Below are positions 50,401 through 60,134 of a stretch of 64,000 nt of DNA, piece by piece; positions within the stretch are counted from its first letter, which is position 1; the number at the start of each line of letters is the position of its first letter. The stretch comes from Labrys okinawensis (GTDB lineage: Bacteria > Pseudomonadota > Alphaproteobacteria > Rhizobiales > Labraceae). Location of the stretch: assembly GCF_002982075.1 (NCBI RefSeq), contig NZ_PUEJ01000004.1, forward strand, positions 186,001 to 250,000, read 5' to 3'. Made by a program: the position numbers and the translations under genes. The notes beneath the pieces are model-generated. The model made no database searches. It saw nothing but the letters and a program-made list of their open reading frames with translations, and was not told the DNA's origin.

Positions 50401-53400
50401 TCAAAAGAGGGCATCCAACGGATGCGGCCTGGCAAGGGCGAAACCCTGGGCCCGGTCGACCCCAAGGGCACGCAGCAGAGCCAAGGTCTCCTCATTCTCC
50501 ACCTGCTCGGCCACTGTGAAGGCTCCCAGCCGGTGACCGACCGTGTTGATCGATTCGACGATGGCGCGGTCGACTTCGCTCTGGGCCATCTGCCGGACGA
50601 AGTCGCCGTCGATCTTCAGGCCATCGACCGAGAACTGCCTGAGATAGGTGAACGAGGACAGTCCCTTGCCGAAATCGTCGAGCATCACGCCGCAGCCGGC
50701 GGCACGCGCCTTGGAAAGGAATTGCTGGGCCGCGGCGAGATTGTTGATCACGGCGGTCTCGGTAATCTCGAAATGGATACGCCGGGGCGACAAGCCGGAC
50801 TGGGTGAACTCCTCCTGTAGCAGCGGCCAGAGGAAGGGATCGTTCAGCGAATTGGCCGAGAGATTGATGGAGAGGGAGATGTCGTGGGCGCCGAGCAGGC
50901 GGGCGCCATAGCGGCGGAACGTGGCATGGATAACCCAGCGATCGATACTGCCCATCAAGTCGTAATGTTCGGAGGCCGGGATGAAGGCGGCCGGCTCGAC
51001 GATATTGCCGGCGTCGTCGAGCATGCGCAGCAGGATCTCGAAATGCCGCTGCCCGCCCTCCTGCCCGGAAAGATCGAAGACCTGCTGGGCATAGAGGCGG
51101 AAACGATCGGTTTCGACCGCGTGGCGGATGCCCGCCGCCACCCGCATCTCTTTGTGGTTGCGATGAGCCGCGCTCTGGCCGTCGCCATAGACGGCAAGCT
51201 GATTGCGACCGGAGGTCTTGGCCGTATAGCAGGCGATGTCGGCCTGGCTCATCAACTCGTCTTGCCGCGGCGCCTCGGCATCGATCTTGGTCAGCCCCAT
51301 GCTGGCCCCAATCTGGTAGGATCGCCCATCCCAGCCGAATCGCAATTGAGCCAAATCGCGCAGAAACCGTTGTGCAACCGCCTCTCCGTCGACGATCGAA
51401 CAGTCGCGCAACAGGAGCGCGAATTCGTCGCCCCCCAGGCGCGCGGGCACATCCTCCGGACGGCAGATGCGGCGCATCAGATTGGCAACCTCCCGCAGCA
51501 GCGCATCGCCGGCGGCGTGCCCGGCACTGTCGTTGACGATCTTGAAGCGGTCGAGGTCGATGAAGCACAGCACGTGCCGATGGCCGTCCTTGCGCACCTG
51601 CTCGAGCGAAAGGCGGATCTCGCGCTCGAAGGCAGAACGATTAGGCAATCCGGTCAGGCTGTCGTGATTGGCCGAATATTCGAGGGCCTGCTGCAGGATG
51701 CGGGCTCTGGTCACGTCCTGAAACACCAGGACGGCCCCGATGATCTTCCCCGATGCCGTGCGCACAGGGGCTGCTGAGTCGCGCACGCTGCGCCGTTCGC
51801 CGTCGCGCCGCAACAACACCGCACCGTCGCTGAGATAATAGGGGCGCATTCGCGCCAGGCAGGTTTCCACCGGATCGGCCAGCGTCTCGCCGGTGGTTTC
51901 GTCGACGATGCGAAATACCTCGGGCAGGCGCTTGCCGGCGGCATCCCGGCCCGGCCATCCCGTCATCTCCTCTGCAACGGGGTTCATGAAGGTGATTCGC
52001 GCCTGGGCATCGGTCGAGATCACGGCATCGCCGATCGAATGCAGGGTGATGCGCAGTCGCTCCTTTTCCTCGAACAGCGCCTCCACCAGTTCCTTGTGCT
52101 CGGTGACGTCCCAATCCATGCCGACCGTGCGGATCGGAGCGCCCGTCTCGTCGCGGATCACCCGGGCAAGCGAATGAATATGGCGGATTTTGCCGGAACG
52201 CCGGTCACGCAAGCGGAATTCCATGTCGAACAGCGTGTCCTCGCGCAACGCCCGGTCATATTCGCGGGTTATCGCAGCCACGTCGTCCGGATGAATGCGA
52301 TCGAGCCAGGCCTGCCTGCTGCCGTCGTAGCGGTCCCGCGGCATGTCGTAGAGCCGGTACAGGCGATCGTCCCAAGTGTAGCGCTGGGAGGCGAAATCAT
52401 ATTCGAAGACACCGACGCCGGCCGCCTCGATCGCCAGTTGCAGGCGCTGATTGAGGGCCAGGATGGCGCTTTCGGCCTCCTTGCGGGCCGTGATGTCGGT
52501 ATGGGTGCCGATGACACGCAAGGCGCGCCCATCGGCCGCCCGCTCGATCACCTTGCCGCGATCATAGATCCAACGCCAAGTGCCGTCCTTGGCACGCAGG
52601 CGGTTCTCGAAGGCAAAATCCGCGGTCTCGCCACGCAGATGTGCCTCGATGATCGCCCGGCACCGCGGCAAATCCTCCGGATGCACCCGGTCCGACCATT
52701 CGCTGGCGCTGTTGCCGACATCGTCGTCGTCATAGCCCAGCATCGCCTTCCACTGATGCGAGTAGAACACTTCCCCGGTCGCGAGATTCTGGTCCCACAC
52801 CCCGTCACCCGAACCGTAAAGCGCGAATTGCCACCGCATTTCGCTATGCCGAAGAGCCGCCTCGGCCGCCTTGGCATCGGTGATATCGCGGGAGATGCCG
52901 ATCAGTCCGGTGATCTCGCCACGCTCGTCGCGCCGCGGCGCCTTGGTCGAGGAATAAGTGCGCAACACCCCGTCGAGCATCGCCGTTTCCTCCATGGTGG
53001 AGGGTTCCCCGCTCTGCATCACATGACGGTCGTTCTCGATCAGGCGGCGCGCCATCTCGGCCGGAAAGATCTCGGTGTCGGACCGACCCAGGATCTGGTC
53101 GCTCGACAGGCCCATCAGCCTCTCGACCGACGGGTTGACCAGGGCGTAGCGCCCGTCACGATCCTTGACGTAGATCAGATCGGGCGTGCCGTTCATCACG
53201 GCCTGCAGCAGGACCAGCGTATCGTGCAGCTTCTGATTGCGCTCGACGTCGTCCGTGACGTCCCAGCAGACACCGATACCATGCGTCACGCCGCCGTCTT
53301 CTCCACGGATCAGCCGGACCGTGGATCGGATGTAACGTGCTCCACCCGTCTTAGGGGCCTGGATGCGATAGTCGAGTTGATAATGCGAGCCCGACTGCAG

Positions 53401-54417
53401 CGCATTGCGGCGAATGCGGTCGACCCTGGCGGCGTCTTCGGCCGAGAGCAGGCCCAAGAACGCTTCCATCGTATTCTCAAACGTCTCTGGCGTGACGCCG
53501 TGAAGCTCGCAGGTTCGTGCGTCCCAATATCGGAGCCCCGAAGGATAATCGACGTGGAAGATGCCGATGCCGCCGGCCTGGACGGCGACTTCCAGCCGCT
53601 CCGACACGGCGGAAAGGCGCTGCTCCATCTCCTTTTGCCGCGTGATGTCGGTGATGGTCCCGATCATCCGCTTGACCGTGCCATCGGGCGCGTATTCGAC
53701 CGCCCTTCCCCGGCTGATCACCCAGATCCAGTGACCGTCACTGTGCCTCAGCCGATAGGTCGCGTCGAAGTCCCGCTCGCCATCGAGCCCGACGCGCCCC
53801 GCCGCCTCCGCCATGCGGACACGATCATCCGGATGCATCTTGCTCAGCCAGTTGCCGATCGAATGCACGCGCTCGTCATCCGGCAAGTCGAGCATGGTAC
53901 GCCAGCGCGGCGACACCCACACCATGCCATTGGGCACGTCGAAGTCCCACACGACCTGCTTGGAGCCTTCCAGGGCCTGGCGCCAGCGCCACTCCGTTTC
54001 GGCCAGACTGGTTTCGTCCCCCATTTCGGCGTTTACGGCCACGATCTGCGCAATGGCGGCAAAGGGCGAGGCTGCGTCCGCAGCGTCAAGCCGGGAGAGA
54101 GTGGTCAAGCCGGTGAAGACGGTGCCGTCATGGCGGCGATAGCGGCGCGCCACACCATCTTCGTTCCCACCATCCCAACTGAGACCGGCCCTATCCTCGG
54201 GATCAGCGAGATCGGCAAGAGTCATGCCGACATAATCGGCCGCTTGATAACCGGTGAGTCGACAAAAGGCCGGATTGGCATAGCAACACCGACCATCATG
54301 GCCGATCAGCGCCATGGCGATGCCGGCTTGCTCGACGATATGGCGAAGCAGTGCCACATCGCCCGGCAGAACCACCGCATCGAGGCGATCGGAGCCCGGC
54401 CCGGCGTCTATCTTCAT
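50401..54417 (-). CDS. Multi-PAS GGDEF-EAL protein
   Basis: A 1338-residue cyclic-di-GMP protein with no membrane span. Seven PAS/PAC units run from about residue 15 to 890, recognisable by repeated PAC endings such as GTITDITRQKEMEQRL, GVCWDVTDDVERNQKL, GISRDITDAKAAEAAL, GTHTDITARKEAESAI, GMDWDVTEHKELVEAL and VFQDVTRARILQQAL. A GGDEF domain follows (GLPNRSAFEREI and an intact RLGGDEFALLL near 995), then an EAL domain whose signature reads EIL (HFEILLRML, ~1126), with NLSAN, FEITETA, and DDFGKGLSSFTYLR retained. Both synthase and phosphodiesterase activity are possible. Start: ATG 54417 after GGTGAG. No partner gene adjacent. Confidence 0.92.
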   Translation of the reverse strand: MKIDAGPGSDRLDAVVLPGDVALLRHIVEQAGIAMALIGHDGRCCYANPAFCRLTGYQAADYVGMTLADLADPEDRAGLSWDGGNEDGVARRYRRHDGTVFTGLTTLSRLDAADAASPFAAIAQIVAVNAEMGDETSLAETEWRWRQALEGSKQVVWDFDVPNGMVWVSPRWRTMLDLPDDERVHSIGNWLSKMHPDDRVRMAEAAGRVGLDGERDFDATYRLRHSDGHWIWVISRGRAVEYAPDGTVKRMIGTITDITRQKEMEQRLSAVSERLEVAVQAGGIGIFHVDYPSGLRYWDARTCELHGVTPETFENTMEAFLGLLSAEDAARVDRIRRNALQSGSHYQLDYRIQAPKTGGARYIRSTVRLIRGEDGGVTHGIGVCWDVTDDVERNQKLHDTLVLLQAVMNGTPDLIYVKDRDGRYALVNPSVERLMGLSSDQILGRSDTEIFPAEMARRLIENDRHVMQSGEPSTMEETAMLDGVLRTYSSTKAPRRDERGEITGLIGISRDITDAKAAEAALRHSEMRWQFALYGSGDGVWDQNLATGEVFYSHQWKAMLGYDDDDVGNSASEWSDRVHPEDLPRCRAIIEAHLRGETADFAFENRLRAKDGTWRWIYDRGKVIERAADGRALRVIGTHTDITARKEAESAILALNQRLQLAIEAAGVGVFEYDFASQRYTWDDRLYRLYDMPRDRYDGSRQAWLDRIHPDDVAAITREYDRALREDTLFDMEFRLRDRRSGKIRHIHSLARVIRDETGAPIRTVGMDWDVTEHKELVEALFEEKERLRITLHSIGDAVISTDAQARITFMNPVAEEMTGWPGRDAAGKRLPEVFRIVDETTGETLADPVETCLARMRPYYLSDGAVLLRRDGERRSVRDSAAPVRTASGKIIGAVLVFQDVTRARILQQALEYSANHDSLTGLPNRSAFEREIRLSLEQVRKDGHRHVLCFIDLDRFKIVNDSAGHAAGDALLREVANLMRRICRPEDVPARLGGDEFALLLRDCSIVDGEAVAQRFLRDLAQLRFGWDGRSYQIGASMGLTKIDAEAPRQDELMSQADIACYTAKTSGRNQLAVYGDGQSAAHRNHKEMRVAAGIRHAVETDRFRLYAQQVFDLSGQEGGQRHFEILLRMLDDAGNIVEPAAFIPASEHYDLMGSIDRWVIHATFRRYGARLLGAHDISLSINLSANSLNDPFLWPLLQEEFTQSGLSPRRIHFEITETAVINNLAAAQQFLSKARAAGCGVMLDDFGKGLSSFTYLRQFSVDGLKIDGDFVRQMAQSEVDRAIVESINTVGHRLGAFTVAEQVENEETLALLRALGVDRAQGFALARPHPLDALF

Positions 54418-54627
54418 CTGGCGGATCTCACCTGCGCGAGCGAAACCATAAGCACTCAACTGGTGATAATGGTACGGAGAAGCTGCGCCATTGCCAAATG
54501 CCGTCGCGAGAATTCATGCCTCTTTCGACAGTGATTTGCGCTCGCCCCGGCAGTGCCGCCGCGAACATGCCGGAGCAACCGGCTACCGGCCGTCCTTCTC
54601 CTGGCAGTCGAGCGAGGCTGAACGTCA

Positions 54628-55536
54628 TCAGGGCAGGCGCTCTCCTCGCGAGGCCACCAGCACGGCATACCACTCCTCTCTGCTCCAGCGCGGCAGATAA
54701 GCCTGCGGGATCTCCCGGATACGGTCGAGATTCTGCGTGCCGACGATCGGGATGGTCCGCGCCGGATGGGCCATCAGCCAGCTCAGGGCGACGGCGGTAT
54801 GGGAGACGCCGGCCTGCGCCGCCTTCGCATCGAACAGGGCTACGACGGCCCGGGCCCGCTCGTCCTGGGGCTGCGCCAGCCTCCCGCCGGCCAGGGGCGA
54901 CCAGGCGAGCACCGCCATGTCGTTCATCATCGCCTGGTCCAGAATTCCGTCATGGAGCGGATCAAGCTTGAGGGCAGAGAATTCGGGCTGATGACTGACG
55001 ATGGGCAGACTGAGGCAGGCCGCCAGGCCCTGCGTCTGGGCAGCCGTATAGTTCGACACGCCGATGGCGGCGATCTTGCCGGCCCGGTGTGCATCCTCCA
55101 GGGCCCTGGCGATCTCGCTGGGGTGGGTGAGGATATCGGGCCGGTGGATCTGCCAAAGATCGATGCGATCGACCTGCATCCGCTTCAGCGACGCGTCTAT
55201 GGCCGAGGCGAGGTAGGCAGCCGAGGAATTATAGGGCGTACCAAAGACGATACCGCCCTTGGTCGCCAGCACCATGCGCTGGCGCAGGCCGGGACTGGCT
55301 TCGAGCACGCGGCCGAGCTGGCTCTCGGCAACACCGAAGCCGCCAAGATCGGACGGCCCGTAGATGTCGGCAGTATCGAACAGCGTGACGCCAACCTCGA
55401 GTGCCGTCTCCACCAACTTCTGGGCCGAGGCGAGATCCTCTCCCCCGAAGCGCCACATGCCCCAGGCGACCGAACTCACCGATATGCCGCTGCGGCCGAG
55501 GGGGCGGATCGGTTCGGGTGTAGGCAGGTCGCTCAT
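54628..55536 (-). CDS. Aldo/keto reductase
   Basis: A 302-residue NADPH-dependent TIM-barrel reductase. The catalytic tetrad is recognisable in TLFDTADIYGPSDLGGFGVA (Asp, Tyr), VLATKGGIVFGTP (Lys) and DLWQIHRPDILTHP (His). IGVSNYTAAQTQGLAACLSL and VGTQNLDRIREI are the NADP-binding regions. It resembles YdhF-type reductases. The physiological substrate is unknown. It ends 211 bases after the start of the multi-PAS gene and is likely monocistronic. Confidence 0.9.
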   Translation of the reverse strand: MSDLPTPEPIRPLGRSGISVSSVAWGMWRFGGEDLASAQKLVETALEVGVTLFDTADIYGPSDLGGFGVAESQLGRVLEASPGLRQRMVLATKGGIVFGTPYNSSAAYLASAIDASLKRMQVDRIDLWQIHRPDILTHPSEIARALEDAHRAGKIAAIGVSNYTAAQTQGLAACLSLPIVSHQPEFSALKLDPLHDGILDQAMMNDMAVLAWSPLAGGRLAQPQDERARAVVALFDAKAAQAGVSHTAVALSWLMAHPARTIPIVGTQNLDRIREIPQAYLPRWSREEWYAVLVASRGERLP

Positions 55537-55570
55537 CTCGGTATCTCACAGTGACGATACGTCACTTCTA

Positions 55571-56491
55571 TCAAGTGGAAGCAGCGATGGACATCCCCTC
55601 TTCCCAATAAGGCGGATCGCCAAAGCTGCGTTTCAAATGTTCGGCCAGCGCCCGGAGCTTGGCCGAAGGGCGGCGCCCTTCCGGATGAGCGAGGAAGACG
55701 AATTCCGGTTCGGACCGAATGCCGATATCGATGAGCTTCAGCCTGCCGGCGCGGATCTCCGGCCCGGCGATGAAGGTCGGCAGCAGGCCGATGCCAAGAC
55801 CTGCAATCGCAGCGTCGCGGATCATGTCGCCATTGTTGACGCGCAGGGCCACCTTCGCCCGCACGATCTCCACACCATCGGGCCCGAGGAAACGCCAATC
55901 GGCCGCGCCCCGGTTCGAATAGAACAGCCCTTTATGGCGATCGAGCTCGCCGATGGAACGGGGCGTCCCCTCACGGTCCAGATAATCCGCCGATGCCACC
56001 AGGAAGCGCCGGCTCGGAGCGAGACGCCATACCATCAGCCGCGTGTCCGCGATGACACCATGCCGGATAACACCATCATAGGCCCCGGAGGCGATATCGA
56101 CCCGGCGATCATCGAGGTCGAGAATCAGTTCGACCTGAGGATGAGCCGCCAGAAACGGAAACAGGGCCGGGCCGAGATGCAGGCGCCCGAAGGTGATCGG
56201 GGCGGCAATCCGCATCGGCCCCGCCAGGGTGCCGCGCCGCTCGGCCAGATCCGCCGCCGCCTCTTCCACCTCGCGCACGATCCGCTTGGCACGCTCCAGA
56301 AAAGCGGCGCCGTCCTCGGTCACCGACAATCGCCGTGTGGTACGATGTAGCAATATCGTACCGACGCTGCGTTCCAGTTCCCCCAGGCGTTCACTGACCA
56401 CCGATTTCGACAGGCGCAGGCTGCGGGCCGCCTCGCTGATCGATCCTGCTTCTGCCACGGCGACGAAACTCGCGATCCCGTCCAATTTCAT
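55571..56491 (-). CDS. LysR-family transcriptional regulator
   Basis: A 306-residue LysR regulator of the CrgA/DsdC-like branch: MKLDGIASFVAVAEAGSISE, then AARSLRLSKSVVSERLGELE, form the DNA-binding helix-turn-helix; GPMRIAAPITFGRLHLGPAL starts the effector domain. I chose the ATG at 56491 because homologues start MKLDxIxxFV; the frame continues upstream but overlaps the promoter region of the divergent SDR. It probably regulates that SDR gene, 110 bases away on the other strand. Confidence 0.9.
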   Translation of the reverse strand: MKLDGIASFVAVAEAGSISEAARSLRLSKSVVSERLGELERSVGTILLHRTTRRLSVTEDGAAFLERAKRIVREVEEAAADLAERRGTLAGPMRIAAPITFGRLHLGPALFPFLAAHPQVELILDLDDRRVDIASGAYDGVIRHGVIADTRLMVWRLAPSRRFLVASADYLDREGTPRSIGELDRHKGLFYSNRGAADWRFLGPDGVEIVRAKVALRVNNGDMIRDAAIAGLGIGLLPTFIAGPEIRAGRLKLIDIGIRSEPEFVFLAHPEGRRPSAKLRALAEHLKRSFGDPPYWEEGMSIAAST

Positions 56492-56601
56492 CGTTCGGAA
56501 ATCCCGGAAGATAGATCCAACATCGGAAGGATACTCCGGACAGGATGCTTGCGCCATATTCGCTTCACCAAAGCATCCCTCACGAACAAGGAACCGCAAT
56601 C

Positions 56602-57351
56602 ATGAACAGACTCTCGGGCAAGCGCGCACTCATTACCGGCGGCACCACGGGCATAGGCCTGGAAACCGCCCGCCAATTCCTGGCGGAAGGCGCCCTGATA
56701 GCCGTGACGGGCACCAATCCCCAGACGCTGGAGGCCGCCCGCAAGGAACTGGGTGAAAGTGCCCTGGTCATCCAGTCGGACGCCGCCGATGTCGCCGGGC
56801 AGAAACGCCTCGCCAAAGCGATCGCGGAGGCCTTCGGGGGGCTCGACATCCTCTTCGTCAATGCCGGCATTGCCCAGCTCAAGCCGCTGGCCGACTGGAA
56901 CGAGCCCGATTTCGACAAGATCTACGACATCAATGTAAAGGGCCCCTATTTCCTGATCCAGGCGCTGCTGCCGATCCTGGCCAATCCGGCCTCGATCGTG
57001 CTGAACACCTCGGTCAACGCCCATATCGGCATGCCGAATTCCAGCGTCTACGCCGCCTCGAAGGCCGCGCTGCAGTCGCTGATCCGTACCCTGTCGGGCG
57101 AGTTGATCGGACGGGGCATTCGCCTGAACGCCGTCAGCCCCGGCCCGATCGCCACGCCACTCTATGGCAAGCTCGGCTTTTCGGAGCATGACCTGAAAAA
57201 TGTCGCGGACAGCATCAAGGGGCTGGTGCCCGCCGGCCGCTTCGGCGAGGTGAGCGAAATCGCCAAGGCAGTCGTGTTCCTCGCCTCCGACGAAGCGGCC
57301 TACACGGTCGGCAGCGAACTCATGATCGATGGCGGCATGGGCACGCTCTGA
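56602..57351 (+). CDS. SDR-family oxidoreductase
   Basis: A 249-residue classical short-chain dehydrogenase: cofactor motif TGGTTGIG (11-18), NAG motif in FVNAGIAQ, catalytic Y150-A-A-S-K154 and the C-terminal GSELMIDGGMGTL. TGTNPQTLEAARKEL after the second strand lacks an acidic residue at the usual NAD position, favouring NADP(H). AAGGAACCGCAATC precedes the ATG. Divergent LysR/SDR pairs of this kind are widespread in proteobacteria; substrate unknown. Confidence 0.9.
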   Translation: MNRLSGKRALITGGTTGIGLETARQFLAEGALIAVTGTNPQTLEAARKELGESALVIQSDAADVAGQKRLAKAIAEAFGGLDILFVNAGIAQLKPLADWNEPDFDKIYDINVKGPYFLIQALLPILANPASIVLNTSVNAHIGMPNSSVYAASKAALQSLIRTLSGELIGRGIRLNAVSPGPIATPLYGKLGFSEHDLKNVADSIKGLVPAGRFGEVSEIAKAVVFLASDEAAYTVGSELMIDGGMGTL

Positions 57352-57369
57352 TCCCTTGCGACTCCGAGC

Positions 57370-58509
57370 TTATTCTGCCCCACTGAGGCTTGCCGCCTCT
57401 TCTTCCGACAGGGCCTGGGGCTGGACGCCCTCGGCTTCGATGGAGACCGGCCGCCCGGAACGCGCCGCTTCCAGGATGCCCTCCATGATCTCGAGCACAT
57501 GCAGGGCGAGCTCGCCGGAAGCCCGCGGCCGGCGGCCTTCCTCGAGGCTGCGGGCGAGATCCGCCACGCCGAGCATGCGGTAATTCGCACGATCGGGCGC
57601 GGCGTAGGGCCAGTTCAGACCGCCATAAGTCATGGCGGCCGTCTCGATGGACTGCCAGGGGTCGCCCTTGCGGCTGAGGCGGAGGAGGCCGCCGAACGTA
57701 TCTGGATCGGGCAGGCTGAGCGAACCTTCGCTGCCATGCAGTTCGATCGGCTGGTTGGAGTGGCGGAAGACATCCCAGCTCATGCCGACATTGACGATGA
57801 CGCCGCCGGCGAACTCGACCAGGGCCATCAGGGTGGTGGGTGTGCCGACGGCAAAGCTTGTGCCCTGGTTCGGGCCGGGGGCGGTGATCAGCCGCTCCGC
57901 CTGCCCGGTCGTAGCCATCGCCGCAACCTGGCGCGCCGGTCCCAGCAGGTTGACCAGCATGGTCAGGTAATAGGGCCCCATGTCGAGAACGGGACCGCCG
58001 CCGGGCTGGTAATAGAATTGCGGATTGGGATGCCAATGCTCCATGCCGCGGGTCATCATGAAGGCAGTCCCGGTGGTCGGGCGGCCGATCGCCCCTTCTG
58101 CCATCAGGCGGCGAGCCGTTCGTCCCGCGGCGCCGAGGAAGGTATCGGGTGCGGAACCGATCGCCAGCTTGCGCCGGCGGGCCTCTTCGACCAACTTCCG
58201 GCCCTCCGCCGCCGTGACGGCGAGAGGCTTTTCGGTAAAGACGTGCTTGCCGGCGGCAAGAGCCGCCATCGATACCTCAAAATGAACAGCCGGAATGGTC
58301 AGGTTGAGGACGAGGTCGACCTCGTCGTCGCCAAGCAATTCTTCCACGCTGAGGGCACGAATGCCGTATTCCCCAGCCCTGAGCTTGGCGGATTCCGCTG
58401 AGATATCGGCACAGGCCTTCAATTCGACGCCTGGAAACAGCGCGGCATTGCGCAGATAGGTCATCGAGATATTGCCGCATCCGATCACGCCGACGCCGAG
58501 TTTACCCAT
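57370..58509 (-). CDS. Gfo/Idh/MocA-family dehydrogenase
   Basis: A 379-residue NAD(P)-dependent sugar or inositol dehydrogenase: GVIGCGNISMTYLRNAALFP (Rossmann), the E93-K94-P95 motif in FTEKPLAVTAAEGRKL, and a C-terminal alpha/beta domain with GGGPVLDMGPYYLTMLVNLL typical of the family. It is divergent from a complete sugar ABC operon with a sugar isomerase, so it likely acts on the same carbohydrate. A consensus -35 TTGACA at 58627-58632 in the shared region faces the ABC operon, not this gene. Confidence 0.9.
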   Translation of the reverse strand: MGKLGVGVIGCGNISMTYLRNAALFPGVELKACADISAESAKLRAGEYGIRALSVEELLGDDEVDLVLNLTIPAVHFEVSMAALAAGKHVFTEKPLAVTAAEGRKLVEEARRRKLAIGSAPDTFLGAAGRTARRLMAEGAIGRPTTGTAFMMTRGMEHWHPNPQFYYQPGGGPVLDMGPYYLTMLVNLLGPARQVAAMATTGQAERLITAPGPNQGTSFAVGTPTTLMALVEFAGGVIVNVGMSWDVFRHSNQPIELHGSEGSLSLPDPDTFGGLLRLSRKGDPWQSIETAAMTYGGLNWPYAAPDRANYRMLGVADLARSLEEGRRPRASGELALHVLEIMEGILEAARSGRPVSIEAEGVQPQALSEEEAASLSGAE

Positions 58510-58792
58510 GCGCTTCCTCCGCCTTTCCGGTCAATCTGATTGCTCATTTTTGCATTAATTTAGAAAGTAAACACGAGACTCTTCGAGTTTGAATGAAATT
58601 TTTTGAACGAAGATGACAATTTATCCTTGACAGTGGGCAACCTCGGGCCAAGCATGGCCTAAAAATCAGGGTGGCCATTCACCCCTGGAGCAAAGCGCAA
58701 ACGCCCTTTTGCCCAGACGCATAGTTGCGACGCGTCTTTGCGATTCTTGGTGAGGCCACCAAGTCGCAGAACGCTCAGAGGGAGGACTTGTG

Positions 58793-60130
58793 ATGTCGGA
58801 CGTTCTGTCACGCTCGACCCCGGCTGTCGGGGCTTCGCAATCCGGATCGACAGCGCCGAGCCGGCGCACCTTCCTGCAGGGAGCGGGCCTGGCCGCAGGC
58901 GCACTGGCGCTCGGCCTGCCCAAGCGTGCCCGCGCCGCCGAGCGCACGGAGATCACCTTCGCCAGCGCCAAGTTCTTCGGCAAGCAGACCATGGCGCAGG
59001 TGGTGGACGCCTATAACCAGTCGCAGGGCAAGATCCACGTCACCTATGTCGAGCTGCCGCCGCCCAGTTCCTCCACCGAGGTGCACACGGCCCTCGTGCA
59101 ACAGCTCGCCCGCCGCACCGGCACGCCCGACGTCTTCACCCAGGACGTCGTCTGGATCGCCGAATTCGCCGGCGCCGGCTGGGCCCTGCCGCTCGACGAA
59201 TATTTCAACGCCTCGGTCCAGAGCCAGTTCTTCCCCGGCCTGGTGGCGGCCTGCACCTACAACAACAAGCTTACCGCTTTGCCCTGGTATGTCGATTCAG
59301 GCATGCTGTTTTATCGCAAGGACCTCCTCGAGGGCATCGGCGCCAAGCCGCCGCAGACCTGGGACGAACTCACCGCTGCCGCCCAGGAGATCCAGAAGTC
59401 CGGCAAAGCCGATTTCGGTTACCTCTGGCAGGGCAAGCAGGCCGAAGTGCTGGTCTGCGATCTCGTGGAAGCCATCGCCTCCAATGGGGGCTCGATCCTT
59501 ACGCCCGACGGCAAATCGTCGGCGCTCAGCGACGACAAGGCGGTGGCGGCGGTTCAATTCCTCTACGACACCATCAACAAGACGAAGATCAGCCCCTCCG
59601 ATGTGCTGAGCTGGGACGAAGAACCCTCGCGGCAACCCTTCACGGCCGGCCGTGCGCCCTTCCTGCGCAACTGGTCCTATGTCTATGCCATCGCGCAGGA
59701 CAAGGCGGCGTCTTCGGTGGTCGACAAGGTCGGCGTGGTGCCCCTGCCCCATTTCGCCGGCGGCAAGAGCGCGGCCTGCCTGGGCGGCTACCAGTACGGC
59801 GTCAACGCCAACACCAAGAACCGGGAGGCGGCCATCGAATTCCTGACCTGGATGTCCTCGCCGGCCACCCAGCTCCAGTTCGCCCTGCAGCTCGGCATTG
59901 CGCCGACCCGTCCCGAAGTGTTCGAGGATGCCCAGCTCGGCAAGGAGCAGCCCTTCATGAAGCAGCTCAAATCGGTATTCACCGGCGCGACGCCGCGTCC
60001 GGTCACTCCGAAATATGCGCAGGTCACCCTCGCCATCCAGTCCGGCGTCTCGAAGGCGCTGGTCAGCGGCAACATCAAGGCCGAGCTCGAGGCTGCCAGC
60101 GCCAAGATCAATGCGATCGTCGCGGGATGA
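58793..60130 (+). CDS. Sugar ABC transporter substrate-binding protein (MalE/UgpB-like)
   Basis: A 445-residue SBP_bac_1 protein. The Tat signal is SRRTFLQGAGLAAGALALGL (23-42), cleavage near ARA-AE. The mature part includes ALVQQLARRTGTPDVFTQDV, ALPWYVDSGMLFYRKDLLEG, PPQTWDELTAAAQEIQKSG and LGGYQYGVNANTKNREAAIE, the classical CUT1 (di/oligosaccharide or polyol) binding fold. GAGGGAGG lies 7-8 bases before the ATG, with a GTG 3 bases upstream as an alternative. Upstream a perfect TTGACA at 58627 is followed 17 bases later by a weak AAGCAT. First gene of a five-gene operon. Confidence 0.93.
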   Translation: MSDVLSRSTPAVGASQSGSTAPSRRTFLQGAGLAAGALALGLPKRARAAERTEITFASAKFFGKQTMAQVVDAYNQSQGKIHVTYVELPPPSSSTEVHTALVQQLARRTGTPDVFTQDVVWIAEFAGAGWALPLDEYFNASVQSQFFPGLVAACTYNNKLTALPWYVDSGMLFYRKDLLEGIGAKPPQTWDELTAAAQEIQKSGKADFGYLWQGKQAEVLVCDLVEAIASNGGSILTPDGKSSALSDDKAVAAVQFLYDTINKTKISPSDVLSWDEEPSRQPFTAGRAPFLRNWSYVYAIAQDKAASSVVDKVGVVPLPHFAGGKSAACLGGYQYGVNANTKNREAAIEFLTWMSSPATQLQFALQLGIAPTRPEVFEDAQLGKEQPFMKQLKSVFTGATPRPVTPKYAQVTLAIQSGVSKALVSGNIKAELEAASAKINAIVAG

Positions 60131-60134
60131 CGCG

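Noticed and set aside
52039-54534. An 831-codon open frame antisense to the multi-PAS gene
   Set aside because: Same codon-bias artefact; no recognisable motifs, whereas the opposite strand encodes clear PAS, GGDEF and EAL domains.
58627-58655. A complete sigma70 promoter for the MalE-like operon
   Set aside because: The -35 TTGACA is perfect, but the hexamer 17 bases later (AAGCAT) is a poor -10, so I mention it only within the gene entry.
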